Below the pieces are notes generated by a model. It saw only the letters and a list, made by a program, of their open reading frames with translations. It was not told where the DNA came from and ran no database searches. From Streptomyces sp. NBC_00690 (GTDB taxonomy: Bacteria > Actinomycetota > Actinomycetes > Streptomycetales > Streptomycetaceae), in the NCBI RefSeq assembly GCF_036226685.1, contig NZ_CP109009.1:2914001-2978000 (forward strand): DNA of 64,000 nt, given 5' to 3'. The translations under genes were made by a program, and so were the position numbers. Shown here in pieces: positions 11,492 through 20,794 of the stretch. Within the stretch, counting starts at the first letter, position 1. Every line of letters starts with the position of its first letter.

Positions 11492-11497
11492 ATTGTC
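11492..11497 (-). promoter_or_regulatory. Leaderless -10 element of dusB (GACAAT)
   Basis: GACAAT followed by GG lies 6 nt before the dusB ATG with no Shine-Dalgarno sequence, so transcription should begin at or beside the A of the ATG. The same octamer GACAATGG precedes recO, era, hemW and the 56368 gene. Confidence 0.6.
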
Positions 11498-11537
11498 GCG
11501 TACGGCATTGCGTGCGAGTGCATTCGTTAGTTAGACG

Positions 11538-11543
11538 TACTAT
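11538..11543 (+). promoter_or_regulatory. Leaderless -10 element of the DHA2 exporter (TACTAT)
   Basis: TACTAT fits TANNNT and ends 6 nt before the ATG at 11550. No ribosome binding site is present. Confidence 0.6.
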
Positions 11544-11549
11544 CGGCGC

Positions 11550-13001
11550 ATGTCCGAGCTCACTCCTCGGCGACGGCTGCTCGTCCTGGGCATCTGTTGC
11601 ATGAGCCTGCTGATCGTCAGCCTCGACAACACCATCCTGAATGTCGCCCTACCTTCCATGGGCGAGGAGTTGGGCGCCTCCGTCTCCGGCCTGCAGTGGA
11701 CGATCGACGCCTACACCCTCGTCCTCGCCTCGCTGCTGATGCTGGCGGGCTCCACCGGGGACAGGATCGGCCGCCGCAAGGTGTTCATGGCCGGTCTGGT
11801 GCTCTTCACGCTCGGCTCGCTGCTCTGTTCGCTGGCCCCCACGCTCGAATCGCTGGTCGCCTTCCGGATGGTGCAGGCCGTGGGCGGTTCCATGCTCAAT
11901 CCGGTCGCCATGTCGATCATCACCAACACCTTCACCGACCCCGCCGAGCGGGCCCGGGCGATCGGTGTGTGGGGCGGGGTCGTGGGGATCTCCATGGCCG
12001 CCGGCCCACTGATCGGCGGGCTGCTCGTGGACACCGTGGGCTGGCGGTCGATCTTCTGGGTGAACCTGCCCGTCGGCGTGCTCGCCCTCTTTCTGACCTG
12101 GCGCTACGTCCCCGAGTCCCGGGCGCCCAAGCCACGGCGGGTGGACCCCGTGGGCCAACTGCTGATCATGGTTCTCCTCGGCTCGCTGACGTACGCGATC
12201 ATCGAGAAGAGCCTGGTCTTCGGGCTGATCGCGGCCGTCGCCCTGCTCGGAGTGCTCATCTACGAACCGCGGCGCACCGAGCCGCTGATCGATCTGCGGT
12301 TCTTCCGCAGCGCACCCTTCACCGGGGCCACGGTCATCGCCGTGTCCGCCTTCGCCGCACTGGGCGGCTTCCTCTTCCTCAACACGCTCTACCTCCAGGA
12401 CGTCCGCGGCTACTCGGCCCTGCACGCGGGGCTGTACATGCTCCCGATGGCCGGGCTGACCCTGGTCTGCGCACCCCTGTCGGGACGCCTGGTGGGCAGT
12501 CGGGGACCGCGCCTACCGCTGCTGGTCGCGGGGACGACGATGGCGGCAAGCGGTGTGCTGTTCGCCGTGTTCGAGGCCGAGACCTCGACGGCGCTGCTGT
12601 TCACCGGATACGTACTGTTCGGGGTGGGTTTCGGCATGGTGAACGCGCCCATCACCAATACGGCGGTCTCCGGCATGCCCCGCGCCCAGGCCGGTGTCGC
12701 CTCCGCGGTCGCCTCCACCAGCCGGCAGATCGGGCAGACGCTGGGCGTCGCGGTGATCGGAACCGTACTGGCCTCGGGGGTCGCGGTGGGAACGAGTTCC
12801 CCCACCTATGCGCAGGACTTCGTCGATACCGCCAGGGTCGCCTGGTGGATCATCGCCGGCTGCGGTCTGTGCGTCCTGGTGGTGGGCGCCGTGACGAGCG
12901 GCCCTTGGGCGCGGAGCACGGCCGGTCGCTGTGCGGAGGTGCTGGAGGGACGGGAGCCCGTCACGAGGGCCGCGGACGCGGCGCCGGGCGCCCGCGGCTG
13001 A
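11550..13001 (+). CDS. MFS drug exporter, DHA2 (EmrB/QacA) family
   Basis: 483 residues with about 14 membrane segments, as expected for DHA2 multidrug/proton antiporters. Seen: the TM1 motif SLDNTILNVALPSM, WTIDAYTLVLASLLMLAGSTGDRIGRRK (motif A, GDRIGRRK) and VGGSMLNPVAMSI. Such proteins export drugs or self-made antibiotics; the substrate cannot be read from sequence. The start is leaderless by inspection. No TetR- or MarR-type regulator is adjacent; dusB is divergent. The gene ends 55 bp before a strong bidirectional terminator. Confidence 0.9.
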   Translation: MSELTPRRRLLVLGICCMSLLIVSLDNTILNVALPSMGEELGASVSGLQWTIDAYTLVLASLLMLAGSTGDRIGRRKVFMAGLVLFTLGSLLCSLAPTLESLVAFRMVQAVGGSMLNPVAMSIITNTFTDPAERARAIGVWGGVVGISMAAGPLIGGLLVDTVGWRSIFWVNLPVGVLALFLTWRYVPESRAPKPRRVDPVGQLLIMVLLGSLTYAIIEKSLVFGLIAAVALLGVLIYEPRRTEPLIDLRFFRSAPFTGATVIAVSAFAALGGFLFLNTLYLQDVRGYSALHAGLYMLPMAGLTLVCAPLSGRLVGSRGPRLPLLVAGTTMAASGVLFAVFEAETSTALLFTGYVLFGVGFGMVNAPITNTAVSGMPRAQAGVASAVASTSRQIGQTLGVAVIGTVLASGVAVGTSSPTYAQDFVDTARVAWWIIAGCGLCVLVVGAVTSGPWARSTAGRCAEVLEGREPVTRAADAAPGARG

Positions 13002-13056
13002 ACCGCCGACCGCGTGCCGTCCCCCGGACGCCGCCACAGGGACACGGACGCGCGAG

Positions 13057-13094
13057 GGCCCCGCACCCGTACATGCCGTACGTGGTGCGGGGCC
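13057..13094. terminator. Bidirectional terminator
   Basis: An 11-bp stem (GGCCCCGCACC / GGTGCGGGGCC) extended after one bulged T by a further 5 bp (CGTAC/GTACG), 5-nt loop. It lies between the convergent exporter and the small DUF6243-type gene. Confidence 0.8.
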
Positions 13095-13112
13095 GTCGAT
13101 CGTCGCTGGGTG

Positions 13113-13346
13113 TCAGGACTCGTTCGCCGAGGACTCCTGGACCTGCTCGGGCTCATCGGACGCGTCGCGCTGCTCGCCGTCGGTGTCCTGGGCCCGCTCG
13201 CGCATCTTGCGCAGCAACTCCGCCTTATGGTCTGCGGCGACCTGGCGATCGGCGTTGCGCGCCGGGCCGTTGCCCTGCTGGTCGGCACGGGACAGCTTCT
13301 TGCGCTGTCCCCCCACACCGAGAAGGTTGTTGCGGCTCTTGGCCAT
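13113..13346 (-). CDS. Small basic/acidic DUF6243-type protein
   Basis: 77 residues. MAKSRNNLLGVGGQRKKLSR at the N-terminus is a signature I know from short, conserved Streptomyces proteins annotated DUF6243. The middle is basic and the last 25 residues are very acidic and Gln/Ser-rich. There is no membrane segment or enzyme motif, and the function is unknown. ATG start at 13346 with a GGAGAGC site close upstream. It stands alone, facing the exporter. Confidence 0.8.
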   Translation of the reverse strand: MAKSRNNLLGVGGQRKKLSRADQQGNGPARNADRQVAADHKAELLRKMRERAQDTDGEQRDASDEPEQVQESSANES

Positions 13347-13639
13347 GGTGCTCTCCCATTGGGTGGTGAGAAGTGACTTGGGGGGTCGTCAGATGAGGGC
13401 GGGTGACCGCCGCTCTCTCACTCGTAGATCTGGAAGAACGAAGACATGAGGCTGACGGTACCTGTCCTGGAGAAGGGGCGGCATCCGATTTTCCGTCGGA
13501 TGCTGCGGTGGACGTGCAGGTGCACTCGCTACCGATGGCGGGAGGCCGCGCGGCCTGCCAACTGCCCGCCATCGGCTCCGTACCGTGCGAAGGGGCCGCC
13601 GGACAGTAGCGCCCGGACGGCCCCCGCAGAGCTCGGGTG
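13347..13639. other. Intergenic region between DUF6243-type gene and glyS
   Basis: Holds the promoter side of the small gene, a 23-nt hairpin at 13481-13503 (GCATCCGA / TCGGATGC, 7-nt loop) and the glyS terminator. No coding region is supported. Confidence 0.5.
13592..13624 (-). terminator. glyS terminator hairpin
   Basis: GGGGCCG-T-CCGG pairs with CCGG-C-GGCCCC (one mismatch) around a 10-nt loop, about 15 nt beyond the glyS stop. Confidence 0.65.
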
Positions 13640-15022
13640 TCAGCAGCCGAGGAGACGGCTGCCGAGGTAGGACTGGATCTGGTCCAGGGAGACGCGCTCC
13701 TGCGTCATGGTGTCGCGCTCACGCACGGTCACCGCGTTGTCGTCGAGAGTGTCGAAGTCGACGGTGACGCAGAACGGAGTACCGATCTCGTCCTGACGAC
13801 GGTAGCGGCGGCCGATCGCGCCCGCGTCATCGAACTCGATGTTCCAGTTCTGCCGCAGGTCGGCCGCCAGGCCCTTGGCCTTTGGGGAGAGCTGCGGGTT
13901 GCGCGAGAGCGGCAGCACCGCGACCTTCACCGGGGCCAGGCGCGGGTCGAGACGCATCACGGCGCGCTTCTCCAGGACGCCCTTGGCGTTGGGCGCCTCG
14001 TCCTCGTTGTACGCGTCGAGGAGGAAGGCCAGCATCGCGCGGCCGACACCGGCGGCGGGCTCGATGACGTACGGGGTCCAGCGCTCGCCGGCTTCCTGGT
14101 CGAAGTACGAGAGGTCGTGACCGGACGCCTTGGAGTGGGCGGTGAGGTCGAAGTCGGTGCGGTTGGCGACACCCTCCAGCTCGCCCCACTCGTTGCCGCC
14201 GAACTGGAAGCGGTACTCGATGTCGGCGGTGCGCTTCGAGTAGTGGGAGAGCTTGTCCTTGGGGTGGTCGTACCAGCGCATGTTCTCTTCGCGCATGCCG
14301 AGGCCCGTGTACCAGTTCCAGCGCTGGTCCATCCAGTACTGCTGCCAGTGCTCGTCCTCGCCGGGCTTGACGAAGAACTCCATCTCCATCTGCTCGAACT
14401 CACGGGTGCGGAAGATGAAGTTGCCGGGCGTGATCTCGTTCCGGAACGACTTGCCCATCTGGGCGATGCCGAACGGCGGCTTCTTGCGCGAGGTCTGCTG
14501 CACCTGGGCAAAGTTGGTGAAGATGCCCTGGGCCGTCTCGGGACGCAGATAGGCGACGGAGCCGGAGTCCTGGGTGGGGCCGAGGTGGGTGGCGAGCAGA
14601 CCCGAGAACTGCTTGGGGTCGGTGAAGGCGCCCTTGGTGCCGCAGTGCGGGCAGTTGATGTCCGCCAGGCCGTTCTCGGGGGTCCTGCCGTGCTTGGCCT
14701 CGTACGCCTCGATCAGGTGGTCGGCACGGTAGCGCTTGTGGCAGGAGGTGCACTCGGTGAGCGGGTCGCTGAAGGTTGCGACATGGCCGGAAGCCTCCCA
14801 GACCTCACTGGCCAAGATCACCGACGAGTCGATGCCGACGACGTCCTCACGCGAGGTGACCATGTAGCGCCACCACTGACGCTTGAGGTTCTCCTTCAGT
14901 TCCACGCCCAGCGGCCCGTAGTCCCAGGCGGCCTTCTGACCGCCGTAGATCTCGCTGCAGGGGTAGACGAAGCCACGGCGCTTGCTCAGGTTGACGATCG
15001 TATCGATCTTGTCGGCGGCCAC
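13640..15022 (-). CDS. glyS: Glycyl-tRNA synthetase (alpha2 type)
   Basis: 460 residues, the length of single-chain actinobacterial/eukaryote-like GlyRS. It charges tRNA-Gly. Class II motifs are present, including [19 protein letters not shown] (motif 2 region) and the C-terminal anticodon-binding domain ([11 protein letters not shown] onward). An inserted zinc-binding pair is visible: CTSCHKRY and CPHCG around residues 87-130. GTG start at 15022 with GAGAG upstream. It is divergent from znuA. Confidence 0.97.
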   Translation of the reverse strand: MAADKIDTIVNLSKRRGFVYPCSEIYGGQKAAWDYGPLGVELKENLKRQWWRYMVTSREDVVGIDSSVILASEVWEASGHVATFSDPLTECTSCHKRYRADHLIEAYEAKHGRTPENGLADINCPHCGTKGAFTDPKQFSGLLATHLGPTQDSGSVAYLRPETAQGIFTNFAQVQQTSRKKPPFGIAQMGKSFRNEITPGNFIFRTREFEQMEMEFFVKPGEDEHWQQYWMDQRWNWYTGLGMREENMRWYDHPKDKLSHYSKRTADIEYRFQFGGNEWGELEGVANRTDFDLTAHSKASGHDLSYFDQEAGERWTPYVIEPAAGVGRAMLAFLLDAYNEDEAPNAKGVLEKRAVMRLDPRLAPVKVAVLPLSRNPQLSPKAKGLAADLRQNWNIEFDDAGAIGRRYRRQDEIGTPFCVTVDFDTLDDNAVTVRERDTMTQERVSLDQIQSYLGSRLLGC

Positions 15023-15128
15023 GGTGCTCTCTTCATAGGACGACGGCTAACGGCGAATGGTTCAGATTACCGGCGGGCGCACCCCTGGGATCAAATCGGT
15101 TGCGGCCCCCGCCTCGGACCGGGCTTTG

Positions 15129-15158
15129 TTGACAATCGTTTCCATTTTTGTTGAAAAT
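15129..15158 (+). promoter_or_regulatory. znuA promoter (TTGACA, 18 bp, GAAAAT)
   Basis: A good -35 TTGACA at 15129-15134 is followed after 18 bp by GAAAAT at 15153-15158, which ends 7 nt before the ATG at 15166. There is no Shine-Dalgarno sequence, so the transcript is probably leaderless. Both promoter elements lie inside Zur-like boxes. Confidence 0.65.
15130..15144 (+). promoter_or_regulatory. Upstream Zur-like box
   Basis: TGACAATCGTTTCCA agrees at about 10-11 of 15 positions with the Streptomyces Zur consensus TGAAAATGATTTTCA. It overlaps the -35 element. Confidence 0.55.
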
Positions 15159-15166
15159 GAGTGTCA
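15152..15166 (+). promoter_or_regulatory. Zur box over the -10 and start of znuA
   Basis: TGAAAATGAGTGTCA agrees with TGAAAATGATTTTCA at 13 of 15 positions and ends on the A of the znuA ATG. Its start is exactly 22 bp from that of the upstream box, two helical turns. Confidence 0.8.
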
Positions 15167-16155
15167 TGAACATAGGACGCCTTATACGCACAACAGCCGC
15201 CACCGGTGCAGTGGCGCTCGGCCTGGTCGCCGTGTCCGCCTGCGCCTCCTCCGATGCCGCCGACGGCAAGGAGAACGGCAAGCTGAAGGTCGTGGCGTCC
15301 TTCTACCCCATGGAGTACCTGGCCGAGCGCATAGGAGGCGACCATGTCTCCGTCTCCACCCTGACCAAGCCGGGTGTCGAGCCGCACGACCTGGAGCTCA
15401 AGCCGCGCCAGACCGCCGAACTGGGCGAGGCAGGTCTGATCCTCTACCTCAAGGGCATCCAGCCCGCCGTGGACAAGGCCATCGGCCAGTCCGAGGCCAA
15501 GCACAAGATCGACGCCGCCACCCTCACCAAGTTGGAGACCCACCAGGGCACCGACCACGGCCATGACCATGGCACGGAGGAGCACGGCACGGAAGGCCAC
15601 TCCGAGGAAGATCACGACCACGCGAGCGAGGCCGGCGGCGATCCACACATCTGGCTCGACCCGGTGAAGTACGCCGAGGTCGCCAAGGGCGTGAACAGCG
15701 CCCTCGCCAAGGCGGACCCGGACAACTCCGCGGCCTACCAGAAGAACACCGACGCCCTGGTGGGCGAGCTGAACACGCTGGACGCCGCCTACCGCCAGGG
15801 CCTCAAGAGCACCACCACCAAGACCTTCATCACCACCCACACCTCCTTCGGCTACCTCGCCGAGCGGTACGGGCTGGACCAGGAGGGCATCTCCGGCGTC
15901 AACCCGGAATCCGAGCCCAGCCCGGCCAGGATCAAGGAGCTCCAGGCCCTGGCGGCCAAGGAGAAGGTGACCACGGTCTTCTTCGAGACGCTCGCCAGCG
16001 ACCGCACGGCCAAGACACTGGCCGACGACACCGGGCTGAAGACGGACGTCCTCGACCCGCTCGAAGGCATCACCGACAAGTCCAAGGGCGACGACTACGT
16101 CGCCGTGATGGAGTCGAACCTCACCGCCCTCAAGAAGGCCCTGGGCGCGAAATGA
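15166..16155 (+). CDS. znuA: Zinc ABC transporter substrate-binding lipoprotein
   Basis: 329 residues. An N-terminal signal peptide ends in the lipobox VSAC (Cys26), so the protein is anchored outside the membrane. The family fold is clear: VVASFYPMEYLAERI, EPHDLELKP, DPHIWLDP and HTSFGYLAERYGL carry the zinc-ligand histidines. Between residues 125 and 160 a flexible loop rich in His, Asp and Glu is typical of zinc (not manganese) binders. ATG at 15166 is preferred because it follows the -10 at leaderless spacing; upstream in-frame TTG/ATG codons at 15148 and 15157 lie inside the operator. First gene of znuACB. Confidence 0.95.
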   Translation: MNIGRLIRTTAATGAVALGLVAVSACASSDAADGKENGKLKVVASFYPMEYLAERIGGDHVSVSTLTKPGVEPHDLELKPRQTAELGEAGLILYLKGIQPAVDKAIGQSEAKHKIDAATLTKLETHQGTDHGHDHGTEEHGTEGHSEEDHDHASEAGGDPHIWLDPVKYAEVAKGVNSALAKADPDNSAAYQKNTDALVGELNTLDAAYRQGLKSTTTKTFITTHTSFGYLAERYGLDQEGISGVNPESEPSPARIKELQALAAKEKVTTVFFETLASDRTAKTLADDTGLKTDVLDPLEGITDKSKGDDYVAVMESNLTALKKALGAK

Positions 16156-16175
16156 AACCACCGTGGGAGGCAGCT

Positions 16176-16946
16176 GTGCCATCGGGGAGCGAACCCGTCA
16201 TATCCCTCTGCGGAGCCCGGGCCACGCTCGGCTCCCGGCCCGTGCTGCGCGGCGTCGATCTGACCGTCACGCGCGGCGAGGTGGTCGCCCTGCTCGGCGC
16301 CAACGGCTCCGGCAAGTCCACCGCCGTACGCTCGCTCATCGGGCAGGTGCCCCTCACCGAGGGTGAGATCGCGCTCTTCGGCACCGAGCTGCGGCACTTT
16401 CGCCAGTGGTCGCGCATCGGCTACGTGCCGCAGCGCACCACCGCCGCCAGCGGAGTGCCCGCGACGATTCGCGAGGTCGTCTCCTCCGGCCGGCTCTCCC
16501 GGGCCCGGCTGGGCCGGCTCTCCCGGGCCGACCGGGCGGCCGTGGACCGCGCCATCGAACTCGTGGGGCTGAGCGACAGGGCCGAGGACTCGGTGAGCGC
16601 ACTCTCCGGCGGCCAGCACCAGCGTGTGCTGATCGCCCGCGCTCTCGCCTCTGAACCCGAACTGCTGATCATGGACGAGCCCATGGCAGGCGTCGACCTC
16701 GCCAGCCAGGAGATCCTCGCCGACACCCTGCGCGACCAGGTCGCGGCCGGTACGACCGTCCTCCTCGTCCTGCACGAGCTGGGCGCCATCGAGCCCCTGA
16801 TCGACCGGGCCGTGGTGCTGCGCGACGGCTGTGTGGTCCACGACGGACCGCCCCCCAAGGCCACCGGTCAGCACGCCCTGCCCGGCCACGACCACGTACA
16901 TCCGCACGCGGCCCACGAGCCGCTCCGCACGGGACTGCTGAGCTGA
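16176..16946 (+). CDS. znuC: Zinc ABC transporter ATP-binding protein
   Basis: 256 residues from the GTG at 16176, chosen for its GGGAGG site 6-7 nt upstream. An alternative ATG at 16152 overlaps the znuA stop (ATGA). Seen: Walker A GANGSGKST, Q-loop VPQRTT, ABC signature LSGGQHQRV, Walker B LLIMDEP and the switch histidine in LHELG. The C-terminus contains GHDHVHPHAAHEP, a His-rich tail that could bind zinc. It powers zinc import with ZnuA and ZnuB. Confidence 0.95.
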   Translation: MPSGSEPVISLCGARATLGSRPVLRGVDLTVTRGEVVALLGANGSGKSTAVRSLIGQVPLTEGEIALFGTELRHFRQWSRIGYVPQRTTAASGVPATIREVVSSGRLSRARLGRLSRADRAAVDRAIELVGLSDRAEDSVSALSGGQHQRVLIARALASEPELLIMDEPMAGVDLASQEILADTLRDQVAAGTTVLLVLHELGAIEPLIDRAVVLRDGCVVHDGPPPKATGQHALPGHDHVHPHAAHEPLRTGLLS

Positions 16947-16948
16947 TC

Positions 16949-17854
16949 ATGGAAATCCTGGAAACGGCCTTCATGCAGCGGGCGCTCCTCGCGGCGCTCC
17001 TCGTCGGAATCACCGCGCCGGCCGTCGGCATCTATCTGGTGCAGCGACGGCAGGCACTGATGGGCGACGGCATCGGCCATGTCGCCATGACCGGTGTCGG
17101 CCTCGGCTTCCTGCTCTCCACCAACCCCATCTGGATGGCCACCGTCGTCTCGGTGATCGGTGCCGTCGCGATGGAGCTGATCAGGGCCTACGGCAAGACG
17201 CGCGGGGACATCGCACTGGCGATGCTGTTCTACGGCGGCATGGCGGGCGGTGTCCTGCTGATCAATCTGTCGGACACCGGGTCCACGGCGAACCTCGGTT
17301 CGTTCCTGTTCGGCTCGCTCTCCACGGTCTCCGACGCCGACCTCACCGCGATCGCCGTACTGGCCGCCTTCGTGATGCTGGTGTCGGTGGGACTGCGGCG
17401 GCAACTATTCGCGGTCAGCCAGGACGAGGAGTTCGCGCGGGTCACCGGACTGCCGGTGCGCGCCCTGAACCTGCTGATCGCCGTGACGGCCGCCGTCACC
17501 GTCTCGGTCGCCATGCGCGTGGTGGGACTCCTGCTGGTGAGCGCGCTGATGGTGGTTCCCGTGGCGGCGGCGCAGCAGATCTCCCGCTCGTTCAAGGCGA
17601 CGTTCGCGCTGGCCGTGGCGATCGGCGTGATCGTGTCCCTGGCAGGCACCACCACCTCGTACTACCAGGACGTACCGCCCGGGGCGACGATCGTGCTGCT
17701 CGCGATCGCCGTGTTCATCCTGTTGACCGCCGTCGCCGCTCCGCTGGCGAAGCGACGGGCCCGACACCACGTCCCACCAGCGGCGCCGGGCCGCGCCGAG
17801 TGCGATTCGGAGCTGCCGGGTATGCGTCAGCCGGGTGACGGCGTCAGGGCCTGA
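16949..17854 (+). CDS. znuB: Zinc ABC transporter membrane permease
   Basis: 301 residues, ABC-3 family. About eight membrane helices are visible. Conserved stretches include RRQALMGDGIGHVAMTGVGLG near the N-terminus and AMRVVGLLLVSALMVVPVAAAQ, the family's coupling region. It starts 2 nt after the znuC stop, so it is translated from the same message. The C-terminal 25 residues are hydrophilic. Confidence 0.95.
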   Translation: MEILETAFMQRALLAALLVGITAPAVGIYLVQRRQALMGDGIGHVAMTGVGLGFLLSTNPIWMATVVSVIGAVAMELIRAYGKTRGDIALAMLFYGGMAGGVLLINLSDTGSTANLGSFLFGSLSTVSDADLTAIAVLAAFVMLVSVGLRRQLFAVSQDEEFARVTGLPVRALNLLIAVTAAVTVSVAMRVVGLLLVSALMVVPVAAAQQISRSFKATFALAVAIGVIVSLAGTTTSYYQDVPPGATIVLLAIAVFILLTAVAAPLAKRRARHHVPPAAPGRAECDSELPGMRQPGDGVRA

Positions 17855-17911
17855 TCCCGACCTGGCAGAATTGGCCCCCATTAGCATGGTGGTCGAAGCA
17901 AGGAGGCACCT

Positions 17912-18337
17912 GTGGCGACTGCGCCCAGCGGCGGTAACACCGCCTCAGTGCGAGGGCGGTCCACACGACAGCGTGCCGCCGTCGCGGCGGCGCTCGACGA
18001 GGTGGATGAGTTCCGCAGCGCACAGGAACTCCACGACATGCTCAGACATCGCGGCGACTCCGTGGGTCTGACGACGGTCTACCGCACCCTGCAATCCCTG
18101 GCCGACGCCGGCGAGGTCGATGTCCTGCGCACCAGCGACGGCGAGTCCGTCTACCGACGCTGCTCGACCGACGACCACCACCACCATCTGGTGTGCCGCG
18201 GCTGCGGCAAGGCGGTGGAGGTCGAAGGTCCGGCGGTGGAGCAGTGGGCGGAGACGGTGGCCGCCCAGCACGGCTTCGTGAACGTGGCGCACACCGTGGA
18301 GATCTTCGGCACCTGCGCCGACTGCGCGAACGCCTGA
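17912..18337 (+). CDS. zur: Zinc uptake regulator Zur (Fur family)
   Basis: 141 residues. An N-terminal winged helix (STRQRAAVAAALDEVDEF ... TTVYRTLQSLADAGEVD) is followed by a dimerisation domain. The metal sites are clear: a DDHHHHLVCRGCGK cluster gives His and the first Cys pair, and CADCANA at the very end gives the second Cys pair of the structural zinc. With zinc bound, Zur represses znuACB; the two Zur-like boxes at 15130-15166 are its expected targets. GTG start at 17912 has AGGAGG 5 nt upstream. It lies 57 bp after znuB and may be partly co-transcribed. Confidence 0.95.
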   Translation: MATAPSGGNTASVRGRSTRQRAAVAAALDEVDEFRSAQELHDMLRHRGDSVGLTTVYRTLQSLADAGEVDVLRTSDGESVYRRCSTDDHHHHLVCRGCGKAVEVEGPAVEQWAETVAAQHGFVNVAHTVEIFGTCADCANA

Positions 18338-18364
18338 GGCAGCCGGTCGAACTCCCGAATGGGG

Positions 18365-18955
18365 TCAGACCCGCCGTAGCCGCCCGTCGAGCAGCGCCCG
18401 CAGACCGTCTATGCCTGCGGGTGCTGCGGGCTGCTGCACGCCCCGCTTGGGGAGCACGACCAGACCGACCGCGCCCTTGTCCGCACTGAGCAGGACGAAG
18501 TGCTCCGCCGTCTCCACGTACCGGTTGAGGAGCGTCCAGTCGGAGGAGTGCGAGAACCGTTCGGCGGTGAAGTGCACCCCCTGCTCGTCGAGCACGGCCC
18601 GGTACTCACCGTGCTCCTTGGTCAGCCGGTGGTACTGCCGTGCCATGAGCCGGGGCAGGAACAGCGTCAGTACCACCAGGAAGATCCCCGCGGTCACCAG
18701 CATCGCCGCAGCGGGGTCGGTCACCCGACCAGTGGCGTCGAAACGGATCCAGGCCGCCGCGAAGGCGGCGAGCGCCCCGATGGGCCATCCCACCAGTTGG
18801 GCACGGCCCGACCGGGTCTTCCTCCGCTGGACGAGCACCCCGATGAGGATGTCCGCGTAAACGGGCCAATAGGCCAGCTCCACGGACTCCGGTACGGCCC
18901 CGGCGGCGTGATCGGTGTGATCGGTCTGGTGAGCGTGGTGGGCGTTCTCAGCCAC
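18365..18955 (-). CDS. YcxB-like membrane protein
   Basis: 196 residues. The His/Asp-rich N-terminal tail ([15 protein letters not shown]) is followed by two hydrophobic segments at about residues 50-67 and 82-102, and a soluble C-terminal half with [15 protein letters not shown] and [19 protein letters not shown], the pattern of the YcxB family. Function unknown. The GTG at 18955 overlaps the uppS stop (GTGGCTGA), suggesting translational coupling to uppS. The His-rich tail next to zur may be coincidence. Confidence 0.75.
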   Translation of the reverse strand: MAENAHHAHQTDHTDHAAGAVPESVELAYWPVYADILIGVLVQRRKTRSGRAQLVGWPIGALAAFAAAWIRFDATGRVTDPAAAMLVTAGIFLVVLTLFLPRLMARQYHRLTKEHGEYRAVLDEQGVHFTAERFSHSSDWTLLNRYVETAEHFVLLSADKGAVGLVVLPKRGVQQPAAPAGIDGLRALLDGRLRRV

Positions 18956-19772
18956 GTGCCTGCCCCGGGACCTCGTTGGGGATCGCACCGCCGAAACGAC
19001 GGTCGCGCTGGGCGTACTCCAGACAGGCCCGCCACAGGTCGCGACGGTCGAAGTCCGGCCACAGCACGTCCTGGAAGACGAACTCCGCGTACGCGCTCTG
19101 CCAGATCAGATAGTTGGAGCTGCGCTGCTCGCCGCTGGGGCGCAGGAAGAGATCGACGTCCGGCATATCCGGGTAGTACAGGTACTTCTGCACCGTCTTC
19201 TCACTGACCTTGGACGGGTCCAACTTGCCCGCGGCCACATCGAGGGCGATGCGCTGTGCGGCGTCGGCGACCTCCGCCCGGCCGCCGTAGTTGACGCAAA
19301 AGTACAAGGTCATGGCGTCGTTGTCCTTGGTCTGCTCCTGGGCGACCTGGAGTTCCTGGACGACCGACTTCCACATCTTGGGCATCCGGCCGACCCAGCG
19401 GATGCGGATGCCCAGCTCGTTCATCTCATCGCGGCGGCGACGGATGACATCACGGTTGAAGTTCATCAGGAAGCGGACCTCGTCGGGCGAACGCTTCCAG
19501 TTCTCGGTGGAGAAGGCGTACAGGGAGAGGTTCTTGACGCCCATCTCCAGACAGCCCTTCAGCACGTCGAGGACGACGCCCTCGCCCACCTTGTGGCCCT
19601 CCGTGCGCGGCAGTCCCCGTTCCTTGGCCCAACGGCCGTTGCCGTCCATGACACAGGCCACATGGTTGGGCACCAGCTCACCGGGGATCTTCGGCGGCCG
19701 GGCGCCGGAAGGGTGCGGCTCGGGAACCTTGTAGTCGCGGCGGGCCCTGCCCAGGATTCCGCGTCGTGCCAT
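18948..19772 (-). CDS. uppS: Isoprenyl transferase (cis-prenyl / undecaprenyl diphosphate synthase)
   Basis: 274 residues. It condenses isopentenyl units onto an allylic diphosphate to make the lipid carrier for cell-wall synthesis. Seen: the catalytic Asp in [17 protein letters not shown], the FSTENWKRS motif, and the C-terminal [20 protein letters not shown] with the diphosphate-binding Arg residues. ATG at 19772 is preferred; AGGAGA lies about 10 nt upstream. It sits 61 bp after recO, on the same strand. Confidence 0.95.
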   Translation of the reverse strand: MARRGILGRARRDYKVPEPHPSGARPPKIPGELVPNHVACVMDGNGRWAKERGLPRTEGHKVGEGVVLDVLKGCLEMGVKNLSLYAFSTENWKRSPDEVRFLMNFNRDVIRRRRDEMNELGIRIRWVGRMPKMWKSVVQELQVAQEQTKDNDAMTLYFCVNYGGRAEVADAAQRIALDVAAGKLDPSKVSEKTVQKYLYYPDMPDVDLFLRPSGEQRSSNYLIWQSAYAEFVFQDVLWPDFDRRDLWRACLEYAQRDRRFGGAIPNEVPGQARG

Positions 19773-19833
19773 GCGATTCACATCTCCTGTCGCTCTGCTG
19801 GTGCTTCTTGGACATCCCGGTGGACCACGCCGG

Positions 19834-20598
19834 TCACCGGGGCTGTTTCTCGCCGTACTCGACATAGCGGAGCGAGCGCAGGCCGCGCTCCAGGTGCCAG
19901 TGCAGATAGGCGGACACCAGCCCGGTGCCCTCCCGGACGTGGCGCGCCTCACAGGCATCGGCCGTGGGCCAGTCACCGGTCAGCAGTGCGCTGAGCAGGC
20001 CGAGGGCCTGCGCCGAGGGTACGACGCAGCCGGGCACCCGGCAGTCGCCGCACACGACCCCGCCGGCGGCGACGGAGAAGAAGCGATTGGGACCGTGGAG
20101 GCCGCACTTCGCACAGTCGTCGAAGCTGGGGGCGTAACCGTTCACGGCGAGGGAGCGCAACAGGAAGGCGTCGAGGATCAGGTGGGGTGCGTGCTCGCCG
20201 CGGGCGAGGGAGCGCAGCGCCCCGACGAGGAGGAGGTACTGCTGGACCGCGGGTTCGCCCTCGTGGTCGGTGAACCGCTCGGCGGTCTCCAGCATGGCGG
20301 TGCCCGCCGTGTAGCGGGCGTAGTCCGTGACGATCCCGCCGCCGTAGGGGGCGATCGTCTCGCTCTGGGTGCACAGGGGGAGGCCGCGGCCGATCAGTTC
20401 GCTGCCACGGGCGAAGAACTGCACGTCGACGTGGGAGAAGGGCTCCAGCCGGGCACCGAACTTCGACTTGGTGCGGCGCACGCCCCGGGCGACCGCCCGC
20501 ACACGGCCGTGGCCGCGGGTGAGCAGGGTGATGATGCGGTCGGCCTCGCCGAGCTTCTGGGTGCGCAGGACGATCCCATCGTCACGGAACAGGCTCAT
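19834..20598 (-). CDS. recO: DNA repair protein RecO
   Basis: 254 residues. RecO works with RecR and RecF to load RecA at gaps. The N-terminal OB fold ([20 protein letters not shown], then [23 protein letters not shown]) and the C-terminal zinc module (CAKCG and CGDCR) are both present. ATG at 20598 is favoured by the FRDDG start and by GACAAT 6 nt upstream without an SD, again a leaderless pattern. Followed by uppS. Confidence 0.95.
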   Translation of the reverse strand: MSLFRDDGIVLRTQKLGEADRIITLLTRGHGRVRAVARGVRRTKSKFGARLEPFSHVDVQFFARGSELIGRGLPLCTQSETIAPYGGGIVTDYARYTAGTAMLETAERFTDHEGEPAVQQYLLLVGALRSLARGEHAPHLILDAFLLRSLAVNGYAPSFDDCAKCGLHGPNRFFSVAAGGVVCGDCRVPGCVVPSAQALGLLSALLTGDWPTADACEARHVREGTGLVSAYLHWHLERGLRSLRYVEYGEKQPR

Positions 20599-20604
20599 GC
20601 GGCC

Positions 20605-20610
20605 ATTGTC
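20605..20610 (-). promoter_or_regulatory. Leaderless -10 element of recO (GACAAT)
   Basis: GACAATGG lies ahead of the recO ATG with the hexamer ending 6 nt before it; no ribosome binding site. Confidence 0.6.
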
Positions 20611-20764
20611 CCGTACCGTCGGCCGCCCACGGTCCTGTACGTCGGGATGCACCCCGGGCGTGCGCTCCGGTGGTGCGGGAGGTCAGCGATGGGGCTGCGG
20701 GGGCACTCGGGGCGGTCGGGGTACGCCCGCGGCCTGGTCGGCGTGGACGCGCGGCGCCGCCCTG

Positions 20765-20794
20765 GTCGAAGCGGGCGGGGTCGAAGCGGGCGGG
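20765..20794. repeat. Tandem 15-bp repeat, two copies
   Basis: GTCGAAGCGGGCGGG occurs twice back to back, 10 bp beyond the stop codon of the DUF1905 gene, inside the 206-bp gap before recO. Confidence 0.8.
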
